From the NCBI GenBank assembly GCA_018240405.1, contig JAFEFW010000628.1, positions 1 to 64,000 of the forward strand: a stretch of DNA of 64,000 nucleotides, read 5' to 3'. Position numbers and translations under genes: made by a program. This document shows positions 1 through 8,040 of this stretch, one piece after another (the first letter of the stretch is position 1; each line of letters opens with the position of its first letter). The notes beneath the pieces are model-generated. The model searched no databases, was not told the origin of the DNA, and was given only the letters and a program-made list of their open reading frames with translations. Origin of the DNA: Pseudomonadota bacterium. GTDB taxonomy: Bacteria > Pseudomonadota > Alphaproteobacteria > Acetobacterales > Acetobacteraceae.

Positions 1-247
1 GCGGATACGTCGTGCGCCAATACGCTTCGGCCGGCGCCAGCGCGTCGCCGATCAATGAGCGGTTGGCGTTCAGCACGGTGTAGAGGTCCCGTGCGTCGGC
101 ATTGTCCATGACCGGCTGTCCGGCGTCCCGCAGCGCCTGGGCCAGTGCTCGCAGCGCGGCCTCAGCGTTCGGCCCGAGCAGGCCGGCCGCAAGTGAAGGC
201 GCCTTCGGAAAGATCAGGTAACTGATATCCTGCAGAAACTGGTTCAT
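1..247 (-). CDS. hypothetical protein, 3' end beyond window
   Basis: Read leftward from an ATG at 247, the frame stays open for 82 codons to the window edge, so the C-terminus is missing. A purine-rich GGAAGGGG lies just upstream of the ATG and supports this start. The protein begins MNQFLQDISYLIFPKAPSL and continues as an Ala/Leu-rich, probably helical stretch, with no signal peptide or membrane segment in the visible part. I do not recognise the family. Codon use looks normal for the region, which is why I prefer this frame to a longer overlapping leftward frame (162-641) with atypical composition. Confidence 0.6.
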   Translation of the reverse strand, partial: MNQFLQDISYLIFPKAPSLAAGLLGPNAEAALRALAQALRDAGQPVMDNADARDLYTVLNANRSLIGDALAPAEAYWRTTYP

Positions 248-677
248 GGCCCCTTCCGCATCGTTCCGCGTCGTATAGGAAAACGGCGGGACGGGAGATG
301 TCAACCGGAAGAGGAAGACGGCACGAAAAGGACCACCATGACTTGCGACGGCGGGCCGCAAGAACAAGCACTGTTCGAAGAACACCCAGGATGGTTATTG
401 CACTTACGACAGCCGCCGACGCGGCTGTTGATCGCTCTCGTTTCCGCGCTCGGACGATTATGTTGAAGGCCTGCCGCGCTACCTGAGCGTCCGGCGTGGT
501 GGCCGCATCACCCTGGCTGCGGCTTACGGGGCCGGACGAATCGCAGCCCGGCCAGACCAGAACGGAAAACGGCAGCAGGGCTATCCTGCTGCCGCTCCAA
601 CTGCGCCGGCCTGACAAGAGGCCTGCCGCTCCGGTCACCATCGCGGCCTGAGGCCGGCGGCAACCCGAAAGGCTGGG
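248..677. other. intergenic stretch with hairpin and a doubtful 42-codon ORF
   Basis: No convincing gene is seen in these 430 bases. A 42-codon frame at 338-466 (+) starts with ATG behind AAAGGA and would encode MTCDGGPQEQALFEEHPG plus a short hydrophobic tail; it might be a small protein or chance. A perfect 9-bp inverted repeat with a 5-nt loop lies at 571-593 (GGCAGCAGG / CCTGCTGCC). It has no T-run on either side, so it is not a standard intrinsic terminator. Confidence 0.3.
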
Positions 678-1220
678 TTACCGAGCCGGTGACGTGCCGG
701 TCGCGGCGCCGCCGCTCTGCATGGTGCCTGGGCCGCCTGCGCCAGTCGCCGAACCCGACATGCCCGGCGATGAGCCGTAGGACGACGTTGTCGCCGGCGG
801 TGAGCCATAGGCGCCTGCGCCGCCCGACGACATACCAGCCGAGGAACCGGACATGCCGGACGACCCTGACGTGGACATCGTGCCTGGCGTACCCGCCCCG
901 CTGGTGCCGCCGCCCATGAAGGACTGACCCTGCTGCGCAGCCTGCAGGCTCTGCTCGTTCAGGCGGTCGATCTCAGCGTTCTGCGCATCGCCGCCACGGC
1001 CCATACGCGCCGCGCGGCGGTTTGACATCGTGCCGGGATCGCTACTGTCTGAACCATAGCCGCTCCCCGCGCCGGTGCTCGAACCGTAGCCCGAACCGCG
1101 ATCGTTGGTCATGCCGCTGGACCCCATCGTGCCATCCTGGCTCTGGGTCTGGGCGAAGGCAGGCACAGCCGTCAGTAGCGCAATACTGCAGACGGCCGGC
1201 AAAAGACGCATTCTCAGCAT
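678..1220 (-). CDS. secreted Gly/Ser-rich low-complexity protein
   Basis: This 180-residue protein has an N-terminal signal peptide (about residues 1-23, cleavage after VPAFA) and an extremely Gly/Ser/Thr/Met-rich mature part built from imperfect short units such as GSSGM, GSGYGS and GTMS. One short charged helix (about residues 68-95, RRAARMGRGGDAQNAEIDRL) interrupts the low-complexity sequence. AAGGAGC lies 8 nt before the ATG at 1220 and fixes the start. No catalytic domain is visible. It is probably periplasmic or surface-located and disordered. I cannot assign a function; similar repeats occur in structural or envelope proteins, but that is only an analogy. Confidence 0.7.
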   Translation of the reverse strand: MLRMRLLPAVCSIALLTAVPAFAQTQSQDGTMGSSGMTNDRGSGYGSSTGAGSGYGSDSSDPGTMSNRRAARMGRGGDAQNAEIDRLNEQSLQAAQQGQSFMGGGTSGAGTPGTMSTSGSSGMSGSSAGMSSGGAGAYGSPPATTSSYGSSPGMSGSATGAGGPGTMQSGGAATGTSPAR

Positions 1221-1385
1221 GGTTTCTGCTCCTTCCTATCGACGTGCATGACCTGGGGCCACGCCACAGGCCGAGACGTGCTGGCCGAAACTGAACGCCG
1301 CTGCCCACCTCGGGTTGCGCTGCTGGAGATTTGCCTCGCAGCGCATGGGCTGTTTTCCTCTCCGCCCCTGTCAGTTGGACGCCAG

Positions 1386-2603
1386 ATGAACGACCACGCC
1401 AAAGCCCGGGTGAACCGCATCCTGCACAACGCTGCGTTCCTGAAGGCAGCGGCGACACTCGCGGCGGAGCATGACCGCACAATTGCTGAGATCATTGCCC
1501 TGACCGAGATTCCGGCGCCGCCGTTCAAGGAGTCGGCCCGAGCGGCTCAATGGTTCGCAATGGCACATGCACTCGGCTTGCAGCAGATGGAAATCGACGC
1601 TGAGGGCAATGTCATGGGCATCCGCCCCGGCGCCGGTAACGGGCCCCTGATCTGTGTCGCGGCGCATCTGGACACCGTCTTCCCGGAGGGCACCGACGTC
1701 ACGGTCCGGCGAGACGGCACCAGGCTGATCGCGCCGGGCATCGGCGACGACACGCGCAGCCTGGCGGTGCTACTGGCCTGGCTACGGGCAATGAACGCCG
1801 CGAACGTGCAAACGCGCGCCGATATCCTCTTCGTGGCCGATGTTGGCGAGGAAGGTGCCGGAGACCTGCGCGGCATGCGCTACCTCTTCACCCAGGGGCC
1901 GTACAAGGACCGGATCAGCGCCTTCATCACCGTCGACAGCCCGGAGATGGACAAGATCGTCACCGGTGGCGTCGGGTCGAAGCGCTACCGGGTGACCTTC
2001 CAGGGCCCGGGCGGCCACAGCTTCGGCGCGTTCGGCGTGGTCAATCCGATGTTCGCCATGGCCGACGCGATCACGCGCCTGGGGCGGCTGAAGGTCCCGG
2101 CCTCGCCAAAGACCACTTACAGTGCCAGCATCACAGGCGGCGGCACGTCGATCAATGCCATCCCCAATGCCGTATGGACCGAGTTCGACCTGCGCTCGGA
2201 GTCCGCTGCACACCTGGACAACCTGGAGCAGGCGTTCTTTGCGCTGTTGGCCGAGGCAGTGGCAGCCGAGAACGCCACGCGCTCCACCGCCAGCGGCCCC
2301 ATCGTCCATCGCCTCAAACCCATTGGCGCCCGGCCCGCCGGACGGACGCCGCAGGACCATGAGCTTGTGCAGTTGGCCAAGGCCGCTATCGAGGCCCACG
2401 GCTTCCGCACCCAGTTCGAATTCTCCTCGACAGACGCGAACATTCCCATGAGCCTCGGGATTCCGGCCATCCGCATTGGATCAGGTGGAACCGGCGGGCG
2501 GGCACACTCACTAGAAGAATGGATCGATATTGAACCGAAAGCCAGCATTCGCGGCCTCACGGCTGGGCTGGCGACGGTGCTTGCCGTGGCCGATATGATC
2601 TGA
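1386..2603 (+). CDS. M20 family metallopeptidase (ArgE/DapE/CPG2-like)
   Basis: The 405-residue product carries the dinuclear zinc signature of M20 amidohydrolases: H94-x-D96 in the AAHLDTVFP strand, a bridging Asp at 121-122 (GIGDD), the catalytic GEEG pair at E155/E156, and a late His in GRAHSLEEW. The dimerisation domain occupies roughly residues 190-305, including GGHSFGAFG. Family members remove acyl or amino-acid groups from small peptides or N-acyl amino acids in the cytoplasm; the substrate cannot be read from sequence. The open frame extends upstream to 1248, but those codons look non-coding and the ATG at 1386 gives the normal family N-terminus. No signal peptide. It appears monocistronic. 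Confidence 0.88.
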   Translation: MNDHAKARVNRILHNAAFLKAAATLAAEHDRTIAEIIALTEIPAPPFKESARAAQWFAMAHALGLQQMEIDAEGNVMGIRPGAGNGPLICVAAHLDTVFPEGTDVTVRRDGTRLIAPGIGDDTRSLAVLLAWLRAMNAANVQTRADILFVADVGEEGAGDLRGMRYLFTQGPYKDRISAFITVDSPEMDKIVTGGVGSKRYRVTFQGPGGHSFGAFGVVNPMFAMADAITRLGRLKVPASPKTTYSASITGGGTSINAIPNAVWTEFDLRSESAAHLDNLEQAFFALLAEAVAAENATRSTASGPIVHRLKPIGARPAGRTPQDHELVQLAKAAIEAHGFRTQFEFSSTDANIPMSLGIPAIRIGSGGTGGRAHSLEEWIDIEPKASIRGLTAGLATVLAVADMI

Positions 2604-2752
2604 GCGCAAGGGTCCCATTCGCTGCCGTGCTTGCGGAAAGATGCAGTCGCCGCTAACGAGAATTTATGGTTGAGCATTTGCCCACCTCGCGATTTTGGTA
2701 CCGCTGGTACACACCGGCGGCCTAGGATCGTGCACTGTAGCTGAACATCCCG

Positions 2753-2788
2753 AAGCCGCCCCACTCCGAGGCGGCTTTCGCGTTTTTG
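2753..2788 (+). terminator. possible rho-independent terminator
   Basis: An 8-bp perfect stem (AAGCCGCC at 2753-2760, GGCGGCTT at 2770-2777) with a 9-nt loop is followed by TCGCGTTTTT. It lies about 150 nt after the M20 peptidase stop and before the next small gene, so it could end the peptidase transcript. The T-run is offset by five bases, which weakens the call. Confidence 0.5.
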
Positions 2789-2857
2789 GCTTACCCCTTT
2801 CGTGAAATCCGCTGGTGAGACCAGGGCCTTCGGTGTCGTAACCGCAAGGAGCCTGCC

Positions 2858-2989
2858 ATGTCCCGTAGCAGTTTCGATTTCGACGTCATCAGCGGACCGG
2901 TTGAGCCGCGCCCGACACCGCGTCCGGCCCCCAAGCCCGCGCCGCAGGCCCCGTCCAGCAGCGCACCGCCGCCGCCGGCCGCCAAATGA
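2858..2989 (+). CDS. 43-residue Pro-rich small protein
   Basis: An ATG at 2858 preceded by AAGGAG (7-nt spacing) opens a 43-codon frame. The N-terminus is MSRSSFDFDVISGPVEP; from about residue 18 it is almost only Pro, Ala, Ser, Arg and Lys, ending PPPPAAK. No signal peptide or membrane segment. The strong ribosome site and normal stop make it a plausible real small protein, but a composition this simple can arise by chance in GC-rich DNA. It sits 66 nt before an LLM gene and may be cotranscribed with it. Function unknown. Confidence 0.45.
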   Translation: MSRSSFDFDVISGPVEPRPTPRPAPKPAPQAPSSSAPPPPAAK

Positions 2990-3055
2990 CGGGCTATTTG
3001 CGGCGGCGTCGGGGTTCGGTTAGCGTCCTTGCATACCGAAACGAGGACGCCGCCC

Positions 3056-4303
3056 ATGAAGCTGATGTGGTTCCATCTGATGCCCTACACGGAACTGCCG
3101 GATGACTTCAAACAGAAGCATCCGTCAGTGTGGGTCGATATCCATTCTTCGCTGTTCGACCCGAAGCGCGCGCATCTGATGTACAACGACTTCATGGACG
3201 AATTGGAGTTCGCCGCCGACTGCGGCTACGACGCCATCTGCGTCAATGAGCATCATTCCAACGGCTACGGGCTGATGCCCTCGCCAAATCTGATTGCGTC
3301 GTCGCTGGCTCGGCGCACGACGGATGCCACGATCTGCGTGATGGGCAACTCCATCGCGCTGTACAACCCACCGACCCGCGTGGCCGAGGAGTTCGCCATG
3401 CTGGACGTGATCTCCGGCGGCCGGTTGATTGCCGGCTTCCCGGTGGGCACGCCGATGGACGATTGCTACGCCTACGGCACGAATCCAAGCCAGCTGCGGG
3501 AACGCTATTATGAGGCGCATGACCTGGTGATGAAGGCGTGGCAGGAGAAGGAGACGTTTGCCTTCAACGGCCGCTACAACCAGCAGCGCTACGTGAATAT
3601 CTGGCCGCGCCCGGTGCAGCAGCCGCACCCGCCGATCTGGATTCCCGGGGGCGGGTCGGTGGAGACGTGGCAGTGGTGCGCCGAGATGGACTACGTCTAC
3701 TGCTACCTGTCCTATTACGGCCACAAGGCCGGCAAGGTGACGATGGATGGGTTCTGGGGCGAAATGGACCGTCTTGGCAAGGACCGCAACCCGTACCGGG
3801 CGGGTTTCGCCCAGACCGTGGCGGTTGCTGAAAGCCGTGACGAGGCGATGGAGAAATATACCGAAGCCGCGGAGTATTTCTTCGGCCGCTGTCTGCACGT
3901 CGATCCCCGTTTTGCGGCGCCCCCCGGCTATACGACCGAGGCGACGCTGCGGCAGGGTCTGTCGAGCCAGGTCAGTGCGGCCGCGTTGCGGTCGATCGCG
4001 CGTCCGCAGGCGATGAAGGAACTGGTGGATGCCGGCTACGTGGTGATCGGCACGCCCAAGGACGTAACGGAGCAGTTGATCGAACTGGCCGAGAACCTGA
4101 ATGTCGGCAACCTGATGCTGCTGATGCAGTTCGGCAACATGAACAAGGACCTGACACGCTACAACACCAAGTTGTTTGCGGAAAAAGTCGCGCCGACACT
4201 CAAGAAGTTCTACAGCGAGTGGGAGCACCGCTGGTGGCCGAAGCCGATGGACAATACGCTGCGCGCGGAAGTGCCGGGCTGGCAGCCGCAGGCGGCGGAG
4301 TGA
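3056..4303 (+). CDS. LLM class flavin/F420-dependent oxidoreductase (copy 1)
   Basis: A 415-residue TIM-barrel oxidoreductase of the bacterial luciferase-like family. The NEHH motif at residues 64-67, the DVISGGRLIAGFPVG strand after residue 115 and the late LNVGNLMLLMQFG strand are typical of LLM enzymes that bind FMN or F420. The ATG at 3056 starts the conserved MKLMWFHLMPYTELP; AGGA lies 8 nt upstream, so the TTG at 3029 is rejected. The next gene (4614-5867) is a close paralogue, nearly identical over the first 260 residues and more divergent near 305-345, which indicates tandem duplication. Cofactor and substrate are not determined by sequence; monooxygenation of a small organic molecule is the usual family role. 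Confidence 0.85.
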   Translation: MKLMWFHLMPYTELPDDFKQKHPSVWVDIHSSLFDPKRAHLMYNDFMDELEFAADCGYDAICVNEHHSNGYGLMPSPNLIASSLARRTTDATICVMGNSIALYNPPTRVAEEFAMLDVISGGRLIAGFPVGTPMDDCYAYGTNPSQLRERYYEAHDLVMKAWQEKETFAFNGRYNQQRYVNIWPRPVQQPHPPIWIPGGGSVETWQWCAEMDYVYCYLSYYGHKAGKVTMDGFWGEMDRLGKDRNPYRAGFAQTVAVAESRDEAMEKYTEAAEYFFGRCLHVDPRFAAPPGYTTEATLRQGLSSQVSAAALRSIARPQAMKELVDAGYVVIGTPKDVTEQLIELAENLNVGNLMLLMQFGNMNKDLTRYNTKLFAEKVAPTLKKFYSEWEHRWWPKPMDNTLRAEVPGWQPQAAE

Positions 4304-4353
4304 TCGGCGGCGATTGGCGTTAAAGTATGCCTGTTAATGGCAGCCATAGCTTT

Positions 4354-4393
4354 CTCGTCATGGCGGGCGAAGGCCCGCCACCCACGCCTTTCG
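4354..4393 (+). repeat. intergenic hairpin repeat, copy 1
   Basis: CGTCAT is followed by an 8-bp stem (TGGCGGGC 4361-4368, GCCCGCCA 4373-4380; loop GAAG) and then ACCCACGCCTTTCG-like flank. The unit recurs at 4491-4530 with the same flanks and a different but still perfectly paired stem. This resembles the small palindromic intergenic repeats common in alphaproteobacteria. Confidence 0.7.
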
Positions 4394-4490
4394 GTGGGAA
4401 CATCCAGGGTCCAGACTGCGCCTTTGCGGCAAAGGTGTGGATGCCGGCCGTCGCCGCATGTGCGCTCACTTTGAGGCGGCCACGGCCTAA

Positions 4491-4530
4491 CCCGTCATGG
4501 TCGGCGGAGGCCGACCACCTGCGACTTTCG
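4491..4530 (+). repeat. intergenic hairpin repeat, copy 2
   Basis: CGTCAT, then an 8-bp stem (TGGTCGGC 4498-4505, GCCGACCA 4510-4517; loop GGAG), then ACCTGCGACTTTCG. Relative to copy 1 the stem differs at positions that change on both arms, so pairing is preserved. Both copies lie in the 310-nt gap between the two LLM paralogues. A further small dyad, CCTTTG-CGG-CAAAGG, lies between the copies. Confidence 0.7.
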
Positions 4531-4613
4531 CTCAACGGCACCGTCGGCGGCCGCTTCGGCAGCATTCCTAAGAATGACATCCGTAACGACGTAACCAGGA
4601 AGGAGACACAGCG

Positions 4614-5867
4614 ATGAAACTGATGTGGTTCCACCTCATGCCCTACACGGAGCTGCCGGATAATTTCCGCGGTAAGCATCCGTCGGTCTGGGTCGACATC
4701 CATTCCTCGCTGTTCGATCCGAAGCGCGCCCACCTGATGTACAACGACTTCATGGACGAGCTGGAATATGCCGCCCAGGTCGGCTTCGACGCGGTGTGCG
4801 TGAATGAGCATCACTCCAACGGCTACGGCCTGATGCCATCGCCCAACCTGATCGCATCGTCGCTGGCGCGCCGCACGACCGACACCGCGCTGTGCGTCAT
4901 GGGTAACTCGCTGGCGCTGTACAATCCGCCGACGCGCGTTGCCGAAGAGTTCGCCATGATCGACGTGATCTCGGGCGGACGGCTGATCGCCGGCTTCCCC
5001 GTCGGCTCGCCGATGGACACCTGTTACGCTTATGGCCAGAACCCGTCGATGCTGCGCGAGCGCTACCACGAAGCGCATGACCTGATCGTCCGCGCCTGGA
5101 CCGACAAGGACACCTTCGCTTTCAACGGCCGCTACAACCAGCAGCGCTATGTGAACATCTGGCCGCGTCCGGTGCAGAACCAGCCGCATCCGCCGATCTG
5201 GGTGCCGGGCGGCGGTTCCGTGGAGACCTGGCGGTGGTGCGCCGAAATGGACTACGTCTACTGCTACCTGTCCTACTACGGCTACAAGATCGGCAAGGCG
5301 ACGATGGATGGATTCTGGGGCGAAATGTCCCGGCTCGGCAAGGACCGCAATCCTTATCGCGCCGGGTTCCTGCAGTTCGTTGGCGTCGGCGAATCCCGCC
5401 AGCACGCCATGGACCTGTACGGTGCCGCCGCGGAATATTTCTACGGCAACTGCCTGCATATCGACCCGCGCTTCGCCGCTCCGCCCGGCTACGCCACGGA
5501 AGCAACGCAGCGCAAGGGCATGGAAAGCCAGGTCAGCAAGGCTGCATCCTACTCCAGCAAGTTCAACACGCTTGCCCGCGAGATGGATGCCATTGTGGAG
5601 AATGGCTACGTCATCATTGGCTCCCCCGACGACGTAGCCGAACAACTGCGCGAAGTCGCGACAGAGTTAAACGTCGGCAACCTGATGCTTCTGTTGCAAT
5701 TTGGCAACATGAACAAGGACCTCGCGAAGTACAATACCAAGCTGTTCGCCGAACAGGTGAAGCCGAAGCTTGCCTCGCTGTTCAGCGAATGGGATCACCG
5801 CTGGTGGCCGCGTCCGATGGACGGGTCGCTACGAGCCGAAATCCCGGCGCGATTGGCAGCGGAGTAG
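4614..5867 (+). CDS. LLM class flavin/F420-dependent oxidoreductase (copy 2)
   Basis: A 417-residue paralogue of the 3056-4303 gene with the same N-terminus (MKLMWFHLMPYTELPD), NEHH at 64-67 and the same C-terminal HRWWPRPMDGSLRAE block. AAGGAG lies about 7 nt before the ATG. The copies differ most around residues 305-345, the part that in LLM enzymes often contributes to the mouth of the active site, so they may have different substrates. A Rid-family gene follows after a strong hairpin; LLM plus Rid pairs occur in catabolic operons, which fits a degradative role. FMN versus F420 as cofactor cannot be settled from the sequence. Confidence 0.85.
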   Translation: MKLMWFHLMPYTELPDNFRGKHPSVWVDIHSSLFDPKRAHLMYNDFMDELEYAAQVGFDAVCVNEHHSNGYGLMPSPNLIASSLARRTTDTALCVMGNSLALYNPPTRVAEEFAMIDVISGGRLIAGFPVGSPMDTCYAYGQNPSMLRERYHEAHDLIVRAWTDKDTFAFNGRYNQQRYVNIWPRPVQNQPHPPIWVPGGGSVETWRWCAEMDYVYCYLSYYGYKIGKATMDGFWGEMSRLGKDRNPYRAGFLQFVGVGESRQHAMDLYGAAAEYFYGNCLHIDPRFAAPPGYATEATQRKGMESQVSKAASYSSKFNTLAREMDAIVENGYVIIGSPDDVAEQLREVATELNVGNLMLLLQFGNMNKDLAKYNTKLFAEQVKPKLASLFSEWDHRWWPRPMDGSLRAEIPARLAAE

Positions 5868-5879
5868 CAACAGCATACC

Positions 5880-5910
5880 GCGCGCCGCCGTCCCAGTGGC
5901 GGCGGCGCGC
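5880..5910 (+). other. 11-bp perfect hairpin before the Rid gene
   Basis: GCGCGCCGCCG (5880-5890) and CGGCGGCGCGC (5900-5910) form an all-GC 11-bp stem with a 9-nt loop. It lies 12 nt after the LLM stop and ends 5 nt before the GGGAG ribosome site of the Rid gene. No T-run follows, so a role in mRNA 3'-end stabilisation or in tuning downstream expression is more likely than classical termination. Confidence 0.5.
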
Positions 5911-5928
5911 CTCATGGGAGTTCTTGCC

Positions 5929-6327
5929 ATGCCGCGCCAGCAGATCGTCTCACCCCGCATCGGCAAGCCGAGCGGTCATTTTTCCCAGGCAAATGCAATC
6001 GAGGCGCGCGGACGGATCGTGTTCATCTCCGGCATGACCTCGAAAGCCGCCGACGGCAGTGTTGTTGGCGTCGGCAACATTGAGGCGCAGACGAGACAGA
6101 TGTGCGAGAACGTCAAGGCTGCCGTCGAGGCGGCGGGCGGCAGCATGTCCGATATCTGCCGCGTCGATGTCTACGTAAAGGATATGAAGGAATTCGAGAC
6201 AATCCATCGCGTTCGACGCGAGTACTTTCCCGACCCGCCGCCGGCCTCAACGATGGTGCAGGTCAGCGGCTTCACCCATCCGGACTACCTGATCGAGATG
6301 GCCGCCATTGCCGTGATCCCGGACTGA
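5929..6327 (+). CDS. RidA/YjgF/UK114 family protein, atypical
   Basis: A 132-residue single-domain Rid protein. The fold signature is clear: FISGMTS (33-39), the Q-T-R-Q helix near 54, DICRVDVYVKDM (75-86) and PPASTMVQVSG (104-114). Canonical RidA carries an Arg in the PARS motif that binds the substrate carboxylate and is needed for imine/enamine deaminase activity; here that position is Ser/Thr (PAST). It is therefore probably a different Rid subgroup without the usual deaminase role. GGGAG 8 nt upstream fixes the ATG at 5929. It follows the LLM copy 2 gene by 61 nt and is likely cotranscribed. Confidence 0.82.
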   Translation: MPRQQIVSPRIGKPSGHFSQANAIEARGRIVFISGMTSKAADGSVVGVGNIEAQTRQMCENVKAAVEAAGGSMSDICRVDVYVKDMKEFETIHRVRREYFPDPPPASTMVQVSGFTHPDYLIEMAAIAVIPD

Positions 6328-6388
6328 CGCACCAGCCAGTGCCGGGTCATTGAACCGAGCCGGTTCCGCCATGATATGCTGACGCATT

Positions 6389-7759
6389 ATGGACGCTGTC
6401 GCCGCACCCCGCTTCATCCCGCCCATCCCGCCGCGGCCCATCACGGCGCTGCCGCTGCCGGAGTTCCTGCGCGCGGTGCGGACCAACGCCATCGGGATGT
6501 GGCCCGAGGCGGCGTATGAGCAGGACCATCTGGTCGGCGGCCTGGCCGGTCGCCGCAGCATCCTGCTGAATGCACCGGACGCCATCCACCACGTCCTTGT
6601 CGGCAATCCCGGCAACTTCCGCCGCACTCCGGCGACGGTCCGCATCCTGCGGCCGATCACCGGCAAGGGCCTGCTGTTGTCCGAAGGCGAGGACTGGAAG
6701 CTGCAACGCCGCACCATCGCCCCCGCCTTGGCGCCGCGGGTAATGCCGATGCTGGCCTCCCATATCGCCCGCAGCGCCGAGGCGACGCTCGATGCTCTTC
6801 CCACCGGCGAACCCGTCAACCTCCTCGGCGCGATGCAGGCGCTGGCGCTGGATATCGCCGGCCGCTCGATGTTCTCCATGGACATGGCGGAGCATCGGGA
6901 GATGCTGCGCCGCCTGATGTACGAGTACGGCGAGGGCTACTCGAAGCCGCATATGATGGACATGCTGCTGCCGCCCTCGATCCCGACGCTGCGCGACATC
7001 GGCCGCTGGCGCTTCAAGAAGCGCTGGATGGCCTACATCGATTCGCTGATCGCCACCCGCCTCGCCTCGCCGCCACCGGACCAGCCGCGCGACCTGCTCG
7101 ACCTGCTGCGCGCCGCCCGCGACCCGGAAACCGGCGCCGGCTTCTCGGCGGAGCAGTTGCGGGATCAGGTGGCGACGCTGATCCTCGCCGGGCATGAGAC
7201 GACGGCGGTGACCCTGTTCTGGGCGCTGATCACTCTGGCCTCACTGCCGGACGAGCAGGACCGCATTGCCGCGGAAGCGGCGCCGCTAGACCTGTCGCCG
7301 GCGGCAGCCCACGGTGCGATGGGGCAGCTTGTGCGGACCAAGGCGGTGGTGAATGAGACGCTGCGGCTGTTTCCTGCTGCCTTCACACTGGCGCGGCAGG
7401 TGATCGCGCGGGACAACGCCGCGGGTATTCCGCTGCCGAAGAATGCGCTGTTGCTGATCGCGCCCTGGGTGCTGCAACGGCACCGCAAGCTGTGGGTCGA
7501 TCCGGACGCGTTCGATCCAGACCGGTTCATGCCGGACGCCCCGCCGCCGCCACGCTTTGCCTTCATGCCGTTCGGCGCCGGCCCGCGCGTCTGCGTCGGC
7601 GCGCAGTTTGCCATGGAGGAAGCCGTGCTGGTACTGGCCGCGCTGCTGCGGCGGTTCCGCGTCACGCGGGTCGATGACCGCCCGGTGCTGCCCGTCGGCA
7701 TCGTCACCACCCAGCCGGACCATGCCGCACCCGTTCTACTGAGCCGCCGCGCGCCATAG
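6389..7759 (+). CDS. cytochrome P450
   Basis: A 456-residue cytochrome P450. The I-helix oxygen-activation motif AGHETT is at about 267-272, the K-helix E-x-x-R in NETLRLFPA about 80 residues later, and the heme ligand loop FGAGPRVCVG at about 395-404 with the thiolate Cys near 402. No N-terminal membrane anchor is evident, so it is probably a soluble bacterial P450 needing separate redox partners. The layout resembles CYP102-domain or CYP4-like class proteins rather than the short CYP101 type; the exact CYP family cannot be given. No ferredoxin or ferredoxin reductase gene is adjacent. The gene begins 61 nt after the Rid gene and may belong to the same catabolic unit. Confidence 0.92.
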   Translation: MDAVAAPRFIPPIPPRPITALPLPEFLRAVRTNAIGMWPEAAYEQDHLVGGLAGRRSILLNAPDAIHHVLVGNPGNFRRTPATVRILRPITGKGLLLSEGEDWKLQRRTIAPALAPRVMPMLASHIARSAEATLDALPTGEPVNLLGAMQALALDIAGRSMFSMDMAEHREMLRRLMYEYGEGYSKPHMMDMLLPPSIPTLRDIGRWRFKKRWMAYIDSLIATRLASPPPDQPRDLLDLLRAARDPETGAGFSAEQLRDQVATLILAGHETTAVTLFWALITLASLPDEQDRIAAEAAPLDLSPAAAHGAMGQLVRTKAVVNETLRLFPAAFTLARQVIARDNAAGIPLPKNALLLIAPWVLQRHRKLWVDPDAFDPDRFMPDAPPPPRFAFMPFGAGPRVCVGAQFAMEEAVLVLAALLRRFRVTRVDDRPVLPVGIVTTQPDHAAPVLLSRRAP

Positions 7760-8040
7760 GTTTAGCGTGCCTGCACGTGGCGTCTGCGCGCTACGCATCG
7801 ATGGTGGCTTACCCAGCCTGCTGACAGCATTCCGACGCCGCCATATCGATGTTGGCGCTGCCGGCCTACCGAGACGGGAGCAAGCAGCTTCTGTCCACGA
7901 TGCACGTGTCGGAAATTTTTACACCGCGCCTCCAGTTTGCCACCGGCTATTCGGTTAACTCGCTGATTTGTAAGCCGAAGACAAGTTGGCGCTGGATTTG
8001 CATGCATTCTGCCAACGTGACAAACAGAGGCAACGGGGTC

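Noticed and set aside
162-641. 159-codon leftward frame with a lipoprotein-like start
   Set aside because: It overlaps the better partial gene ending at 247 in another frame, has no ribosome site and shows atypical composition.
4320-5645. Long leftward frame antisense to LLM copy 2 (and a similar one at 3125-4228 antisense to copy 1)
   Set aside because: Both are antisense shadows; they resemble each other only because the sense genes are paralogues.
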